Origin: Tunturiibacter gelidiferens
GTDB taxonomy: Bacteria; Acidobacteriota; Terriglobia; Terriglobales; Acidobacteriaceae
Assembly: GCF_013410115.1 (NCBI RefSeq)
Contig: NZ_JACCCV010000001.1
Location: 806,001-870,000 of the forward strand
Length of the DNA stretch: 64,000 nt
Direction of reading: 5' to 3'
This document shows, piece by piece, positions 40,950 through 49,507 of this stretch. The notes below the pieces were generated by a model, which was given only the letters and a program-made list of their open reading frames with translations, did no database searches and was not told the DNA's origin. The translations under genes and the position numbers were made by a program. Every line of letters begins with the position of its first letter. Positions within the stretch are counted from its first letter, which is position 1.

Positions 40950-42254
40950 ATGTCCCGGTCTCTTACCCGCTCCCGTCAACTGCAGCTTCGTGCTGAAAAA
41001 TTCCTGCCTGGAGGCGTCGACTCGCCGGTGCGGGCGTTTCGTGCCGTGGGAGGGGATCCGCCGTTCGTTACCCATGCGGAAGGGGCCTATCTGTTTGATG
41101 CGGATGGAAATAAGTATCTCGACTTCTTTGGCTCCTGGGGGCCGATGATCCTCGGCCACGCCTTTCCGCCGGTGGTCGAGTCGATTCAGAAGGCTGCCTC
41201 GCGTGGAGCGAGCTTCGGAGCCTCTACTGCTGCAGAGGCAGATCTGGCTGAGCTGGTGACGCGGTGTTTTCCTTCGGTCGAAAAGCTGCGCTTCGTCAGC
41301 TCCGGCACGGAGGCCTGTATGTCGGCTATCCGACTTGCTCGTGGATTCACTGGCCGCAACTTCGTGATCAAGTTCGAAGGCTGCTATCACGGCCACTCGG
41401 ATGCCATGCTGGTCAAAGCCGGCAGCGGCGTCGCGACGCTGGGAATTCCAGGCTCGGCAGGGGTTCCCGCAGAGACTGCCATGCACACGCTCGCTTTGCC
41501 GTACAACGACCTTGGGGCCGTAAGGGAAGCCTTCGCAGCGCGGCCGGACGAGATCGCCTGTGTCATCGTGGAGCCGGTTGTAGGCAACGCCGGGACGATC
41601 GCCCCCGCCGCCGAGTACCTGCAGGGTCTGCGAGCAATCACCGCGGAGCACGGTGCGCTGCTCATTCTGGACGAGGTCATGACGGGGTTTCGTCTCTCGC
41701 TTGGAGGGGCGCAGCAGGTCTATGATGTGAAGCCGGATCTTACGACTTTGGGCAAGATCATCGGCGGCGGTTTGCCATGCGGGGCGTTTGGCGGGCGGGC
41801 TGATGTGATGGAGTTTCTGGCTCCGCTGGGGCCGGTTTATCAGGCTGGAACGTTGAGTGGGAATCCGCTTGCGATGGCTGCAGGAATCGCTACGTTGAGC
41901 CACCTCTTGAAGCATGAGCAGGAGGTCTACAACGGGCTTGAGAGCACTACCTCGCGCATCGCTGAGGGAGTTGCGGGCGTGGCTCGAGAGGCGGGGATTT
42001 CGCTGACGACCAATCGTGTTGGGTCAATGTTTACGTGGTTTTTCACGGATAGGCCAGTCACTGATTTTGCGAGTGCGGCTACGTCGGATACGGCAGCTTT
42101 TGGGCGATTTCATCGGGCTATGCTTGACGAGGGGGTGTGGTTGCCGCCGAGTCAGTTCGAGGCTGCTTTTGTTTCGACCGCTCATGGAGAGGCGGAGATC
42201 GGGATGGTTCTTGAGGCTGCCCGCAAGTCTCTCTCGAGAGATCGGCCGGAGTAA
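40950..42254 (+). CDS. hemL: glutamate-1-semialdehyde 2,1-aminomutase
   Basis: PLP enzyme that converts glutamate-1-semialdehyde to 5-aminolevulinate, the C5-pathway entry to heme. The family start [20 protein letters not shown] is followed by [39 protein letters not shown], the Asp region [15 protein letters not shown] and the Schiff-base Lys in [19 protein letters not shown] are all present. 434 residues, the usual size. I used ATG 40950; ATG 40929 adds MPSYTVA. No other heme gene is nearby. A peculiar strand-biased stretch follows the stop. Confidence 0.94.
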   Translation: MSRSLTRSRQLQLRAEKFLPGGVDSPVRAFRAVGGDPPFVTHAEGAYLFDADGNKYLDFFGSWGPMILGHAFPPVVESIQKAASRGASFGASTAAEADLAELVTRCFPSVEKLRFVSSGTEACMSAIRLARGFTGRNFVIKFEGCYHGHSDAMLVKAGSGVATLGIPGSAGVPAETAMHTLALPYNDLGAVREAFAARPDEIACVIVEPVVGNAGTIAPAAEYLQGLRAITAEHGALLILDEVMTGFRLSLGGAQQVYDVKPDLTTLGKIIGGGLPCGAFGGRADVMEFLAPLGPVYQAGTLSGNPLAMAAGIATLSHLLKHEQEVYNGLESTTSRIAEGVAGVAREAGISLTTNRVGSMFTWFFTDRPVTDFASAATSDTAAFGRFHRAMLDEGVWLPPSQFEAAFVSTAHGEAEIGMVLEAARKSLSRDRPE

Positions 42255-42646
42255 TTTCTTAAAAAAGTTGGTGGATTTTTTTGCGGTGAGCAGATTTTTT
42301 TCTGCTGTGGTGGGCGGGCGCAAAAGTGTGGGTTTGCTGGGGTTTTTGAAGGGGGTTGCGGGAAAACTGTGTGTTTGGACGTGGTTTTTTGATGGTGAAA
42401 ACGTGGTGGGATGCGTGGTGGATGTGGAGTTTTAGCACCACACTTTTCGGCTTCGAAAAATACGCCAACTTTTTGAGATTTATTTTTGGTTGGCTTGGGG
42501 ATGCGGCCTCGGACGCCTGTCGATGACAGATTAGGGCCGGTCGCCTCCTCCAGATCTGTCCCGCATCGGCAGAAATGAGGCGCACTGGAATGGTTGGGTG
42601 CTCCGGTTGAGCTGACCGTATAATCTGGGCGAATGTGGAGGACGTC
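42255..42646. other. 392-bp region with strongly strand-biased, G-poor (minus) composition
   Basis: Bases ~42256-42480 contain almost no G on the minus strand and long A/C-rich runs there. They include a 6-bp stem AGCAGA/TCTGCT around a T6 loop (42289-42306), which might end hemL transcription. Read on the minus strand it gives His/Pro/Lys-rich frames without a conserved product. The right part (about 42480-42646) holds the promoter and GGAGG ribosome site of the next gene. No RNA gene recognised. Confidence 0.5.
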
Positions 42647-43147
42647 ATGAAGATGCAACGCCGTGAGGTGCTTGGGGTGCTCACAGCTGCTGCCGGATCG
42701 GCACTATTGCCGGGGGCTTTTGCGGTCGCAGAGCGGACGACCGCCGCGAACCCGAACTCTCTGCCGAAGGAACGGGTGACTGGTGTCGGCGGCATCTTCT
42801 TTCGCGCGCATGATCCGAAGGCGTTGGCGCAGTGGTATCAGGACCACCTTGGCGTCTTCGTCACTCCGCAGAGCAAAGACGATCCAGTGTGGAATCAGCA
42901 GGCCGGACCGACGAGTTTTACGCCCTTTTCCGAGAAGACCAATTACTTTGGCGACGCGACGAAGCAGTGGATGATCAACTTTCGTGTGGGCGATCTGGAC
43001 AAGATGGCCGCACAGCTGGAAGCAGCGGGAATCGCGGTGAAGGTGGACCCGACGACCTATCCGTACGGGCGCTTTGCACGTCTTCATGATCCGGAAGGCA
43101 ACCCAATCGAGCTGTGGCAGCCGGTGAATGCGGCCACCGTGAAGTAG
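42647..43147 (+). CDS. exported VOC/glyoxalase-superfamily protein
   Basis: 166-residue protein with an RR-containing signal (MKMQRREVLGVLTAAAGSAL), consistent with Tat export. The mature part is a vicinal-oxygen-chelate domain: VGGIFFRAHDPKALAQWYQD, HLGVFV, DKMAAQLEAAGIAVKVDPTT and DPEGNPIELWQPV at the end, which carries the usual Glu metal ligand. Members are dioxygenases, lyases or resistance proteins; no substrate can be given. ATG 42647 was chosen because GGAGG lies 5 bases upstream. Confidence 0.82.
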   Translation: MKMQRREVLGVLTAAAGSALLPGAFAVAERTTAANPNSLPKERVTGVGGIFFRAHDPKALAQWYQDHLGVFVTPQSKDDPVWNQQAGPTSFTPFSEKTNYFGDATKQWMINFRVGDLDKMAAQLEAAGIAVKVDPTTYPYGRFARLHDPEGNPIELWQPVNAATVK

Positions 43148-43302
43148 GTTCCCGGCTTCGTCAGGTCGGACTTCGCGATCTCGCTCCGATGGTCTCAACC
43201 GCCGGAGTTGTAAAGCTGTGGATGAGCGTAGGGCGGGTTCGTCTCTGTGAACCGATGCTGCTGTCGAGCGCATCTAAGTCGCAAAGCTAGCGAGGTATGA
43301 CG

Positions 43303-44211
43303 ATGAAAGCAGTTGTGCTGCACGAGTACGGCGGGCCCGATAAGTTGAAGTATGAGGAGTGGGGCGATCCCCAGGCGGGCGACGGCCAGATCCTGATTCG
43401 CGTGACTGCAGCGGGAGTCAATCCGATCGATTGGAAGATTCGCAGCGGCGCCATGAAGGATTTTATGCCGCTGGAGCTGCCTACCATCCTGGGTTACGAC
43501 TACTCCGGCGTTGTGCGGTCGGTCGGTAAAGGCGTCACGGGATATGCGGAGGGCGACAAGGTCTTCGGCCGCGCCGGCAAGACCTATGCCGAGTTCCTTT
43601 TGGCCGATCTTGCGGGCTTGTCAAAGGTTCCGGATGGACTTGATCCCATCGAAGCCGCTGCGCTTCCGGTGGTGCTGAACACGGGGCACCAGCTCATCAC
43701 TGAGGCCGGCAAGGTTCAGCCTGGCCAGACGGTCATTATCACCGGCGCACTGGGCAGCGTGGGCCGCACTGCGGTATGGGTGGCGAAGAAGCTTGGTGCT
43801 CACGTCATTGCCGGCGTTCGCGGGTCACAGAAGAAGGCGGCCGAGGAGCTCGGGGCCGATGCTGTTCTCGCGCTCGATAGCCAACAGGAGATGGACTCGC
43901 TGGGTTTGGTCGAGGTCGTTGCGGATACGATTGGCGGCAAGGTCAGCGACGCGCTTCTGGGTAAAGTTAAGCCCGGGGGAACCTATGCCTCCGTGGTGGG
44001 GCCTCCCCTGAATGCCAAACTTTATCCCAACGTAAAGGTGGAGGCTTTCGGCTCCCATCCTGACGCGGCGGGTATGCGTGCGCTCGCAGAAGACATCGCA
44101 AACGGAAGGTTCAAAATTTCTATTGATCGGACGATGCCTCTTGCCGACGCTGCGAAGGCGCATGCTGAAGCGGAGAAGGGCGGCATCGGCAAGATTCTTC
44201 TACTAGCGTAA
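43303..44211 (+). CDS. zinc-independent NADP-dependent oxidoreductase (MDR / quinone oxidoreductase type)
   Basis: 302-residue medium-chain dehydrogenase/reductase. MKAVVLHEYGGPDKLKYEEW, VTAAGVNPIDWKIRSGAM and ILGYDYSGVVRSVGKGV are typical of the quinone oxidoreductase branch, which lacks the catalytic zinc ligands. The cofactor motif is TVIITGALGSVGRTAVWVAK, and LAEDIANGRFKISIDR is usual for the C-terminus. It is probably cytoplasmic and reduces quinones or enones. GAGG lies 7 bases before ATG 43303, so that start is preferred to 43297. Convergent with the cytochrome gene. Confidence 0.88.
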   Translation: MKAVVLHEYGGPDKLKYEEWGDPQAGDGQILIRVTAAGVNPIDWKIRSGAMKDFMPLELPTILGYDYSGVVRSVGKGVTGYAEGDKVFGRAGKTYAEFLLADLAGLSKVPDGLDPIEAAALPVVLNTGHQLITEAGKVQPGQTVIITGALGSVGRTAVWVAKKLGAHVIAGVRGSQKKAAEELGADAVLALDSQQEMDSLGLVEVVADTIGGKVSDALLGKVKPGGTYASVVGPPLNAKLYPNVKVEAFGSHPDAAGMRALAEDIANGRFKISIDRTMPLADAAKAHAEAEKGGIGKILLLA

Positions 44212-44237
44212 CCGGCAAAGAGACACCACGTGCTTCG

Positions 44238-44263
44238 TCCGGGCATCTGGATCGATGCCCGGA
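44238..44263. terminator. hairpin between convergent oxidoreductase and cytochrome genes
   Basis: Perfect 10-bp stem TCCGGGCATC/GATGCCCGGA around a 6-base loop. No T-run on either side, so its efficiency as a terminator is uncertain. Confidence 0.45.
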
Positions 44264-44375
44264 TCGCTGAAGTGGCGGTCTTCGCAAGCCTTCCGAGGAA
44301 GAAAGGCTTCGAGGATCGTTGGGCCAACGTTTAGCTTGTGCACAGAAACAGCGAGAACAGTCTGCTCCTGCCGCT

Positions 44376-45440
44376 TCACCTTTGCCCGTAAGCCGTGAAG
44401 ACGTAATCTTTTGTCCTGACTGCTGTGTGGCACGCGAAACCGCACTTGGCGTCGTTCCCCTGCGGCGGCTTGTCACCTAAGTTGCCGAGCCTGAAGTTGC
44501 CGGACGCGGCGTCATACTCGAAGACGCCGTAACCCCATCCGCCGCTGTCCGCGAATCTCCTGCTGTCCTTCACCATGAGATCAACGTCATGCTGGTTGCC
44601 TGGCACGGTCGGCGCACCGGGTTCACTGGCATCCACCTTCGCGGTCCAATGGACCTTCGCCATCTTGGCACCATCCGGAAAGGGCTTGCCGTTACCGGGA
44701 ATTCCTGCCTTATAGGCGTTGATCATCACAGGATTTCCAAGGATGGCGGCGATCGCACCTCCGTTATGGCTGATGGCAATCACGGGCCAGCTTTCGTATC
44801 CTCTGAACTCGGAGAACGCGAGGCCATTGGGTATTTTGAGGGTGTACTTGTCCTGCGTGGAAGTGGCGGCCTGGGTCTGTGCCGGGACTGGTGTGGAGGC
44901 GGGGGCAGCGGCAGCGTCAGCGTTGGGGTGGGGAAGTTTGTGGATGAAACGTGCAAGTTTCCAGGTGTCGTTCTCGGAGATGCTCGACTTCCAGGCAGGC
45001 ATACCGGTGAGGCGGACTCCGTTCTGTACGATCCAGAACAGTTCGGCGTCGCTCCAGTGCTGGACGTGACCCGAGCTGAGGTCCATGGCAGGCGGATCCA
45101 TGCTGCGGCCGAGGTCCGCATCCCCGCGCGCATCGGCGCCGTGGCATTGGGCGCAGGATCCGAGGAAGACTTCGCGACCCTGACTGATGACCTCGTCGGT
45201 CTCAGGCAGCGGGTTGTTCATCTTGCCTGCCTCCAATGGGATGGTGACGTCTTTCGCTGCATTGGCCAGGCTGGTTTCGCCCTGGGATGGGGATTTGCCT
45301 GCGGTGCAACCTTGAAGCAGGACGCCGAGCATTGCGATCATCACGCCAAGCATCGGCTTGTGTTTTAGTGCGCTACGATCACGTCCGTGCCACGCACCAT
45401 TCCCCAGCGGAGCGATAGATTCCCTCATGAGTTCAGTCAT
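44376..45440 (-). CDS. lipoprotein fusing cytochrome c and cytochrome P460-type domains
   Basis: 354-residue predicted lipoprotein. MLGVMIAMLGVLLQGC at residues 30-45 is the lipobox, preceded by an unusually long 29-residue polar start. Residues ~90-185 form a c-type cytochrome domain, with heme motif CAQCH in FLGSCAQCHGADARGD and a Met ligand region RLTGMPAW. The C-terminal part (~210-354) resembles cytochrome P460 and ends CGFACHTAVRTKDYVFTAYG, where the heme-binding motif has three residues between the cysteines (CxxxCH). ATG 45440 has AAGGAG before it. P460 proteins oxidise hydroxylamine or other small N compounds; a role here is not shown. Confidence 0.82.
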   Translation of the reverse strand: MTELMRESIAPLGNGAWHGRDRSALKHKPMLGVMIAMLGVLLQGCTAGKSPSQGETSLANAAKDVTIPLEAGKMNNPLPETDEVISQGREVFLGSCAQCHGADARGDADLGRSMDPPAMDLSSGHVQHWSDAELFWIVQNGVRLTGMPAWKSSISENDTWKLARFIHKLPHPNADAAAAPASTPVPAQTQAATSTQDKYTLKIPNGLAFSEFRGYESWPVIAISHNGGAIAAILGNPVMINAYKAGIPGNGKPFPDGAKMAKVHWTAKVDASEPGAPTVPGNQHDVDLMVKDSRRFADSGGWGYGVFEYDAASGNFRLGNLGDKPPQGNDAKCGFACHTAVRTKDYVFTAYGQR

Positions 45441-45745
45441 GGTGAACTCTCCTTCACAAGAGTTTTCTGGGCCCGATGCAGCGGGGTGCCAGTCCTCGAA
45501 GCTTCTGATGTCGCTGGAACCGGAACGGGGGCAAGCTATTTTCACTAGGACGCTCACATTTTTGGCGAAGAATGACGTTTCGCCACCTTGCGCCTGGCGA
45601 TGACGGTGAGGGACGCGTACAGTTTTCGAAAACCCGACTTTCGAGGACCCAGAACCAATACGCCGTTCCACGGCAATAAGGATTTGACAGGCAATGCCAG
45701 TTGGGGGAAGGTAGGGCAATCGCGAAACGGGAGGTCAAGAAATCA
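45441..45745. other. 305-bp divergent intergenic region
   Basis: Holds the promoters of the cytochrome and small membrane-protein genes. The cytochrome reading frame stays open to 45719 but has no homology or signal there, so I do not count it. No repeat or RNA gene seen. Confidence 0.45.
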
Positions 45746-46054
45746 ATGAACCAGCGGTGGCTACTACTTGCGGTCGCTCTCTTCGGTCTAGTGGTTCCGA
45801 ACAATATGTTTCTCTACGCATGGCTTCACGACCCAAACGGTTGCGGCGGAGTTGCCCACAATCTACTAGCTTCATCCTTCATGCTTGATGCCTTTCTTAC
45901 TATGGGAGTTCTTGCCTACTTGTTTGCAGTGCGTCCCATCGGAACCGTCAGATGGTACTGGTTTGTTTTGCTATCGCTGTTGGGAGGAATGGCATTCAGT
46001 CTTCCCCTGTACTGGTGGTTGAACTCGAGGCGTGAAGCAACGGTCCAGAGGTAG
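45746..46054 (+). CDS. small membrane protein (three helices)
   Basis: 102-residue protein beginning MNQRWLLLAVALFGLVVPNN, with hydrophobic stretches LLASSFMLDAFLTMGVLAYL and WYWFVLLSLLGGMAFSLPLY. It ends in a polar, basic tail SRREATVQR. The NNMFLYAWLHDPNGC segment resembles the DUF2834 type of small membrane proteins, but the match is weak. GGGAGGTC precedes ATG 45746; the earlier start at 45701 adds 15 charged residues. No functional neighbour. Confidence 0.62.
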   Translation: MNQRWLLLAVALFGLVVPNNMFLYAWLHDPNGCGGVAHNLLASSFMLDAFLTMGVLAYLFAVRPIGTVRWYWFVLLSLLGGMAFSLPLYWWLNSRREATVQR

Positions 46055-46220
46055 AACCCCCGGCCTGACAAAGTTCCCGCGAACGGGGTTGTCGGCAACT
46101 GCGGTTGGTGTCCAGATCTAGCGCGACGCCTCGATGTAGGAGGAGGTGCTTGAGACACCTGCAGTTCGAAATCTTTCTGGGCCCGGGCCTTTCAGATGCG
46201 GCAGGCTGACTGAGTGGTAT

Positions 46221-47534
46221 TCAGGCGGGCTGCGGGGCTGCGGGTTTTGGTTCCATCCAGATTTTGCCTACTGCCATGAGGACCACCAGCATGGCGGCGC
46301 AGAGGGCGAAGACGCGACGCACGCCGATGTAGTGGGTGAGGATGCCGGAGAGGACGAGGCCTGAGATCTGGGCGGTGAAGATGATGGACATGAAGGTGGA
46401 GCCTACGCGGCCCATCAGCTCCGGTGGTGTTGCTTTCTGGAAGAGGGTTTGGGAGGGGACGATGATGCCGGCGACGGAGAAGCCGATGATGAGGTTTCCG
46501 AGGATCGTCGACCACAGGTGTGGCAGCGCCGTGAGGATGACCAGACCGACGGCGATGCCGCAGAGGCCGGAGTAGACGAGGAGGGTGTCCTTTAGCTTTT
46601 TGCCGAAGGTGTTGAGGCCGTTGATGCCGATCAGCATGCCGAGGCCGATCATCGCTGAGGCGATGGCGAAGGATTTGGTGGAGGCGTGGAGGGAGTCGCG
46701 CACGTAGATGGCGATGAGCGGGCCGAAGCAGCCGAGGACGAACATGCCGGCCGCCATGGCGAGGATGACGAAGAGCAGGGCGGCGTGGTGGATGATGAAG
46801 TTGATGCCCTGTTTCATGTCGAGCCACACTTTGGCGATGGCGGATGCGTCTGCGGCGTGGGGTGTTGGCGCGGCGGCCTTGGGTCCGGGTGCGAGGAAGG
46901 AGACGGATGCGATGAGGAGCGCGGAGCCGATGAAGCTGGCGGAGTCGAAGGCGTAACAGCTGACGGCTCCCATGTAGGAGACCATGAGGCCGGCGATGGC
47001 GGGGCCGATGATGCGCATGCCGAACATGACCTGCTGCATGAGTGCATTTGCGGAGCGGAGGCCGTGGAGGGGGACTGCGGAGCGGATGGCTACTCCCTGT
47101 GCGGGGCCGAAGAAGCTGGAGATGACGCTGATGGCGGCGAGGATCGCGTAGAAGTGCCAGATCTGGGTGGCGAAGATGAGCAAGAGGCAGAGGCCTGCGC
47201 GGATGGAGTCGCTGGAGACCATGGTGGGCTTGAGTGGCCAGCGGTCGACGAAGACCCCGGCGAGGATGCCGAGGACGGCGATGGGCAGCATGTAGGCGAT
47301 CTGCACGCCGGTGACCTGCTGGGCGGTGGCGTGAAGTTTGAAGGTGAGGACGTTGATGACGGCGAAGAGTGCGAGGAAGTCGCCGAAGACGGAGATGATC
47401 TGGGCGTACCAGAGACGGCGCATCATGGGGACGCGGAGGACGTCTCCCATGGATAGGGGTGCTGGAAGTTCGGGGTCGATGACGGGAGGCGCATTCGACC
47501 CAACGGCTGCCGGGTTGGTGGAGGTTGTGCTCAT
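46221..47534 (-). CDS. MFS transporter (EntS-like exporter)
   Basis: 437-residue major facilitator, 12 predicted helices. Typical pieces are RLWYAQIISVFGDFLALFAV in helix 1, LAGVFVDRWPLKPTMVSSD as motif A, and FGPAQGVAIRSAVPLHGLRS, a Pro-Gly-containing run of the MFS_3 family that also includes enterobactin exporters. RVGSTFMSIIFTAQISGLVL is in helix 11. It is the second MFS_3-like transporter in the window after 23359. The next gene downstream is on the far side of a short gap; no co-transcribed partner is obvious. Confidence 0.87.
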   Translation of the reverse strand: MSTTSTNPAAVGSNAPPVIDPELPAPLSMGDVLRVPMMRRLWYAQIISVFGDFLALFAVINVLTFKLHATAQQVTGVQIAYMLPIAVLGILAGVFVDRWPLKPTMVSSDSIRAGLCLLLIFATQIWHFYAILAAISVISSFFGPAQGVAIRSAVPLHGLRSANALMQQVMFGMRIIGPAIAGLMVSYMGAVSCYAFDSASFIGSALLIASVSFLAPGPKAAAPTPHAADASAIAKVWLDMKQGINFIIHHAALLFVILAMAAGMFVLGCFGPLIAIYVRDSLHASTKSFAIASAMIGLGMLIGINGLNTFGKKLKDTLLVYSGLCGIAVGLVILTALPHLWSTILGNLIIGFSVAGIIVPSQTLFQKATPPELMGRVGSTFMSIIFTAQISGLVLSGILTHYIGVRRVFALCAAMLVVLMAVGKIWMEPKPAAPQPA

Positions 47535-47569
47535 CAGGGGTTGGCTTATGGTACTTGATTTCGGGTGAT

Positions 47570-48298
47570 TCAGGCCCAGGAATCGACGGTGACGAAGCTT
47601 GTTGCCGGTTGCGTCTTCAAGTGCTGGAGGAGCAGGTCTGTAGCTTTGACCGTTGGAAGCCGGGGCTGGCCGAGGCCTGCCTGACCGCCATCGTGCAACA
47701 CGATATTCGATGCGCGACTTCTCTTTTGGTTTCGGAGAATGGCGTGGAGGGTGCGGTCGGCGATCTCGCCGGCAGAGATGGGGTTCCAGTCACCGGGGAG
47801 GATGTTCCAATGGACCGGGGTGAGGCCGAGCTCGTGGGCGATGCGTAAGACCGCGGGACGGCGGGCGCCGTGGGGCGGGCGGAAGTAGCGGACGGGGATG
47901 CCGAGGGTGTCTTCGAGAGCGGCGTTGCAGTCTGTGAGCTCCTGGCGAATGCGGGTGGAGGATTGCCAGGCGAGCCATGGGTGAGTCATGGTGTGGTTGC
48001 CGATGAGGTGTCCGGCGGCTGCGATGGCGCGGGCGATGGCGGGGCGCTGCTGGACGTAACGGCCGATGAGGAAGAAGGTCGCGCGGGTGTTGTTGCGGGC
48101 GAGGACTTCGAGCAGCTGTTCGGTAGCGACGTCGTTGGGGCCGTCGTCGTAGGTGAGGGCGATCTGGTTGGGATCACTGCTTGCGATGACGACTTTGCCG
48201 AAGAGTTGAGACTGGGCGGAGAGGGCGGCGTAGGTGAGAGTTCCTGCGGCTGCGGTGGCCGCGGCAAGGATGGCGGCGGCTGTTTGAGTTTGTGTCAT
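47570..48298 (-). CDS. polysaccharide deacetylase family protein
   Basis: 242-residue carbohydrate esterase of the NodB fold (CE4), probably periplasmic or membrane-anchored through residues 5-25 (TAAAILAAATAAAGTLTYAA). It removes acetyl groups from N-acetylated sugars. Motif 1 ALTYDDGPNDVATEQLL carries the catalytic Asp and metal Asp; motif 2 GNHTMTHPWLAWQ the metal His pair; motif 3 VRYFRPPHGARRPAVL the Arg region. The chain is short for the family but holds all five motifs except that the last His motif is not clear. It lies upstream of the MFS gene (35 bp) and could be co-transcribed with it. Confidence 0.88.
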   Translation of the reverse strand: MTQTQTAAAILAAATAAAGTLTYAALSAQSQLFGKVVIASSDPNQIALTYDDGPNDVATEQLLEVLARNNTRATFFLIGRYVQQRPAIARAIAAAGHLIGNHTMTHPWLAWQSSTRIRQELTDCNAALEDTLGIPVRYFRPPHGARRPAVLRIAHELGLTPVHWNILPGDWNPISAGEIADRTLHAILRNQKRSRASNIVLHDGGQAGLGQPRLPTVKATDLLLQHLKTQPATSFVTVDSWA

Positions 48299-48600
48299 GC
48301 CTTCGCTCCCCTCGTTTCATTATAGGGAGGCTGCGAAAAGGCCGGAGTTACCTGCGGGTATAAGTAACAGAAATTGATTGCTTTCTGGCATTGAAGTTCC
48401 TACTATTGCTCGCACTCTTTAGCACTTGCTTCCAGGCTCCGGGGAAATACTCGTTCCCGGGCAGCCGGGCTGAGGGTTTTTAATCCCAGGCGCGGCTGTC
48501 CGCATTGCAGCCGATATACCTCTCGCGAAGACATCAGAGGAGTTCGTCGTCTGCGCACCTCCTTCGCTTCTCTCACGTTTGAATCAAGGAGAAAGATCGT
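48299..48600. other. 302-bp divergent intergenic region
   Basis: Holds the promoters for the deacetylase and for the secreted protein at 48601, whose ribosome site AAGGAGAAAG lies just before the ATG. Short inverted stretches are present around 48440-48510 but no clear terminator, repeat or RNA gene. Confidence 0.45.
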
Positions 48601-49437
48601 ATGAAGCTGCCAATTAGTTGCCAATGTATTGCTCTCCCTTTGTTGCTTGCGGGTTTTGTAAGCAGCGTGACGCCTGCGGTCTGCGCGCAGGATAAGACGA
48701 TTCCGAGTCAGAAGATATTAACGATTCAGCGAGAGTTCACCAAGCCGGGCAAAGAAGGTGCAGCCCATGAAAAGAGCGAGGCTGCGTTTGCCAAGGCGAT
48801 GGCGGATGGAAAGGTTACGGACCACTATTACGCCCTTACGTCTCTTTCGGGTCGGCCGCGGGTTTTGTTTTTGAGCGCCTATCCGAGCTTTGCGGACATT
48901 GAAGCTGAGCGCAAGAAGGTGAATGCCAATGCGTCTCTTTCGGCGGAGCTTGATCGAGCAAATGAAGCCGATGGCGATCTGCTCGCGGAGACGAACTCCA
49001 GCATGTGGATGCGAAGGGACGATCTGAGTCTCAACCAGGGATATCGGGTGGGGGCTCGATATGAGGAGCTGACGCAATTCGTGGTTCGCCCGGGACACAC
49101 CGGCGAGTGGACGGAGCTGGTGAAGCTGGTGATCGATGCGTACAAGAAGGGGATTCCGGATGCTCACTGGGGAACCTACGAGATGCTTTTTGGCGGGGGG
49201 AGCACGTACCTGGTGATTACGACGCTACGGTCGGCGGAGGAGCTCGACGCGGAGTTCGCCAAGGATCCGAAGTTCATCGATGCGTTGGGGCCAGAGGGAT
49301 TGAAGAAGCTGGAGGCGTTGGAAGCTTCGTGCGTCGAGTCGAGACAGTCGAATCTATTTCGGATTTCACCGAAGATGAGCTATCCGCCAGAGGCGCTTGT
49401 ACAGGCGGAGCCGGACTTCTGGACGCCGAAGCCGTAG
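48601..49437 (+). CDS. secreted protein of unknown function
   Basis: 278-residue protein with signal peptide (MKLPISCQCIALPLLLAGFV, cleavage after VCAQ). Motifs in the mature part are LTIQREFTKPGKEGAAHEKS, FLSAYPSFADIEAERKKVNA and YEELTQFVVRPGHTGEWTEL, which suggest two copies of an ABM-like alpha/beta barrel. Same style as the smaller protein at 1645, so the two may be related. It has a good ribosome site and no operon partner. The end converges on the Oar-like receptor gene with a terminator between. Confidence 0.72.
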   Translation: MKLPISCQCIALPLLLAGFVSSVTPAVCAQDKTIPSQKILTIQREFTKPGKEGAAHEKSEAAFAKAMADGKVTDHYYALTSLSGRPRVLFLSAYPSFADIEAERKKVNANASLSAELDRANEADGDLLAETNSSMWMRRDDLSLNQGYRVGARYEELTQFVVRPGHTGEWTELVKLVIDAYKKGIPDAHWGTYEMLFGGGSTYLVITTLRSAEELDAEFAKDPKFIDALGPEGLKKLEALEASCVESRQSNLFRISPKMSYPPEALVQAEPDFWTPKP

Positions 49438-49457
49438 CTGGTCGTCATGTTACAAAA

Positions 49458-49487
49458 AGAGCCCTGCGCTGGTTGGCGCAGGGCTCT
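49458..49487 (-). terminator. strong Rho-independent terminator
   Basis: 12-bp perfect stem AGAGCCCTGCGC/GCGCAGGGCTCT with a 6-base loop. On the minus strand it is followed by TTTTTG, so it should end the receptor transcript. It may also act for the plus-strand gene, which has TGCTTTGG after the stem. Confidence 0.85.
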
Positions 49488-49507
49488 TGCTTTGGTGCGG
49501 GTTGAGG

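Noticed and set aside
42259..42795. 178-residue minus-strand ORF rich in His, Lys and Pro after hemL
   Set aside because: It spans the A/C-rich tract and then runs antisense through the VOC gene; composition alone keeps it open and no domain or ribosome site is seen.
45441..45719. N-terminal 93-residue extension of the cytochrome P460 gene
   Set aside because: No signal peptide or homology there, while ATG 45440 has a strong AAGGAG ribosome site and leads to the lipobox.
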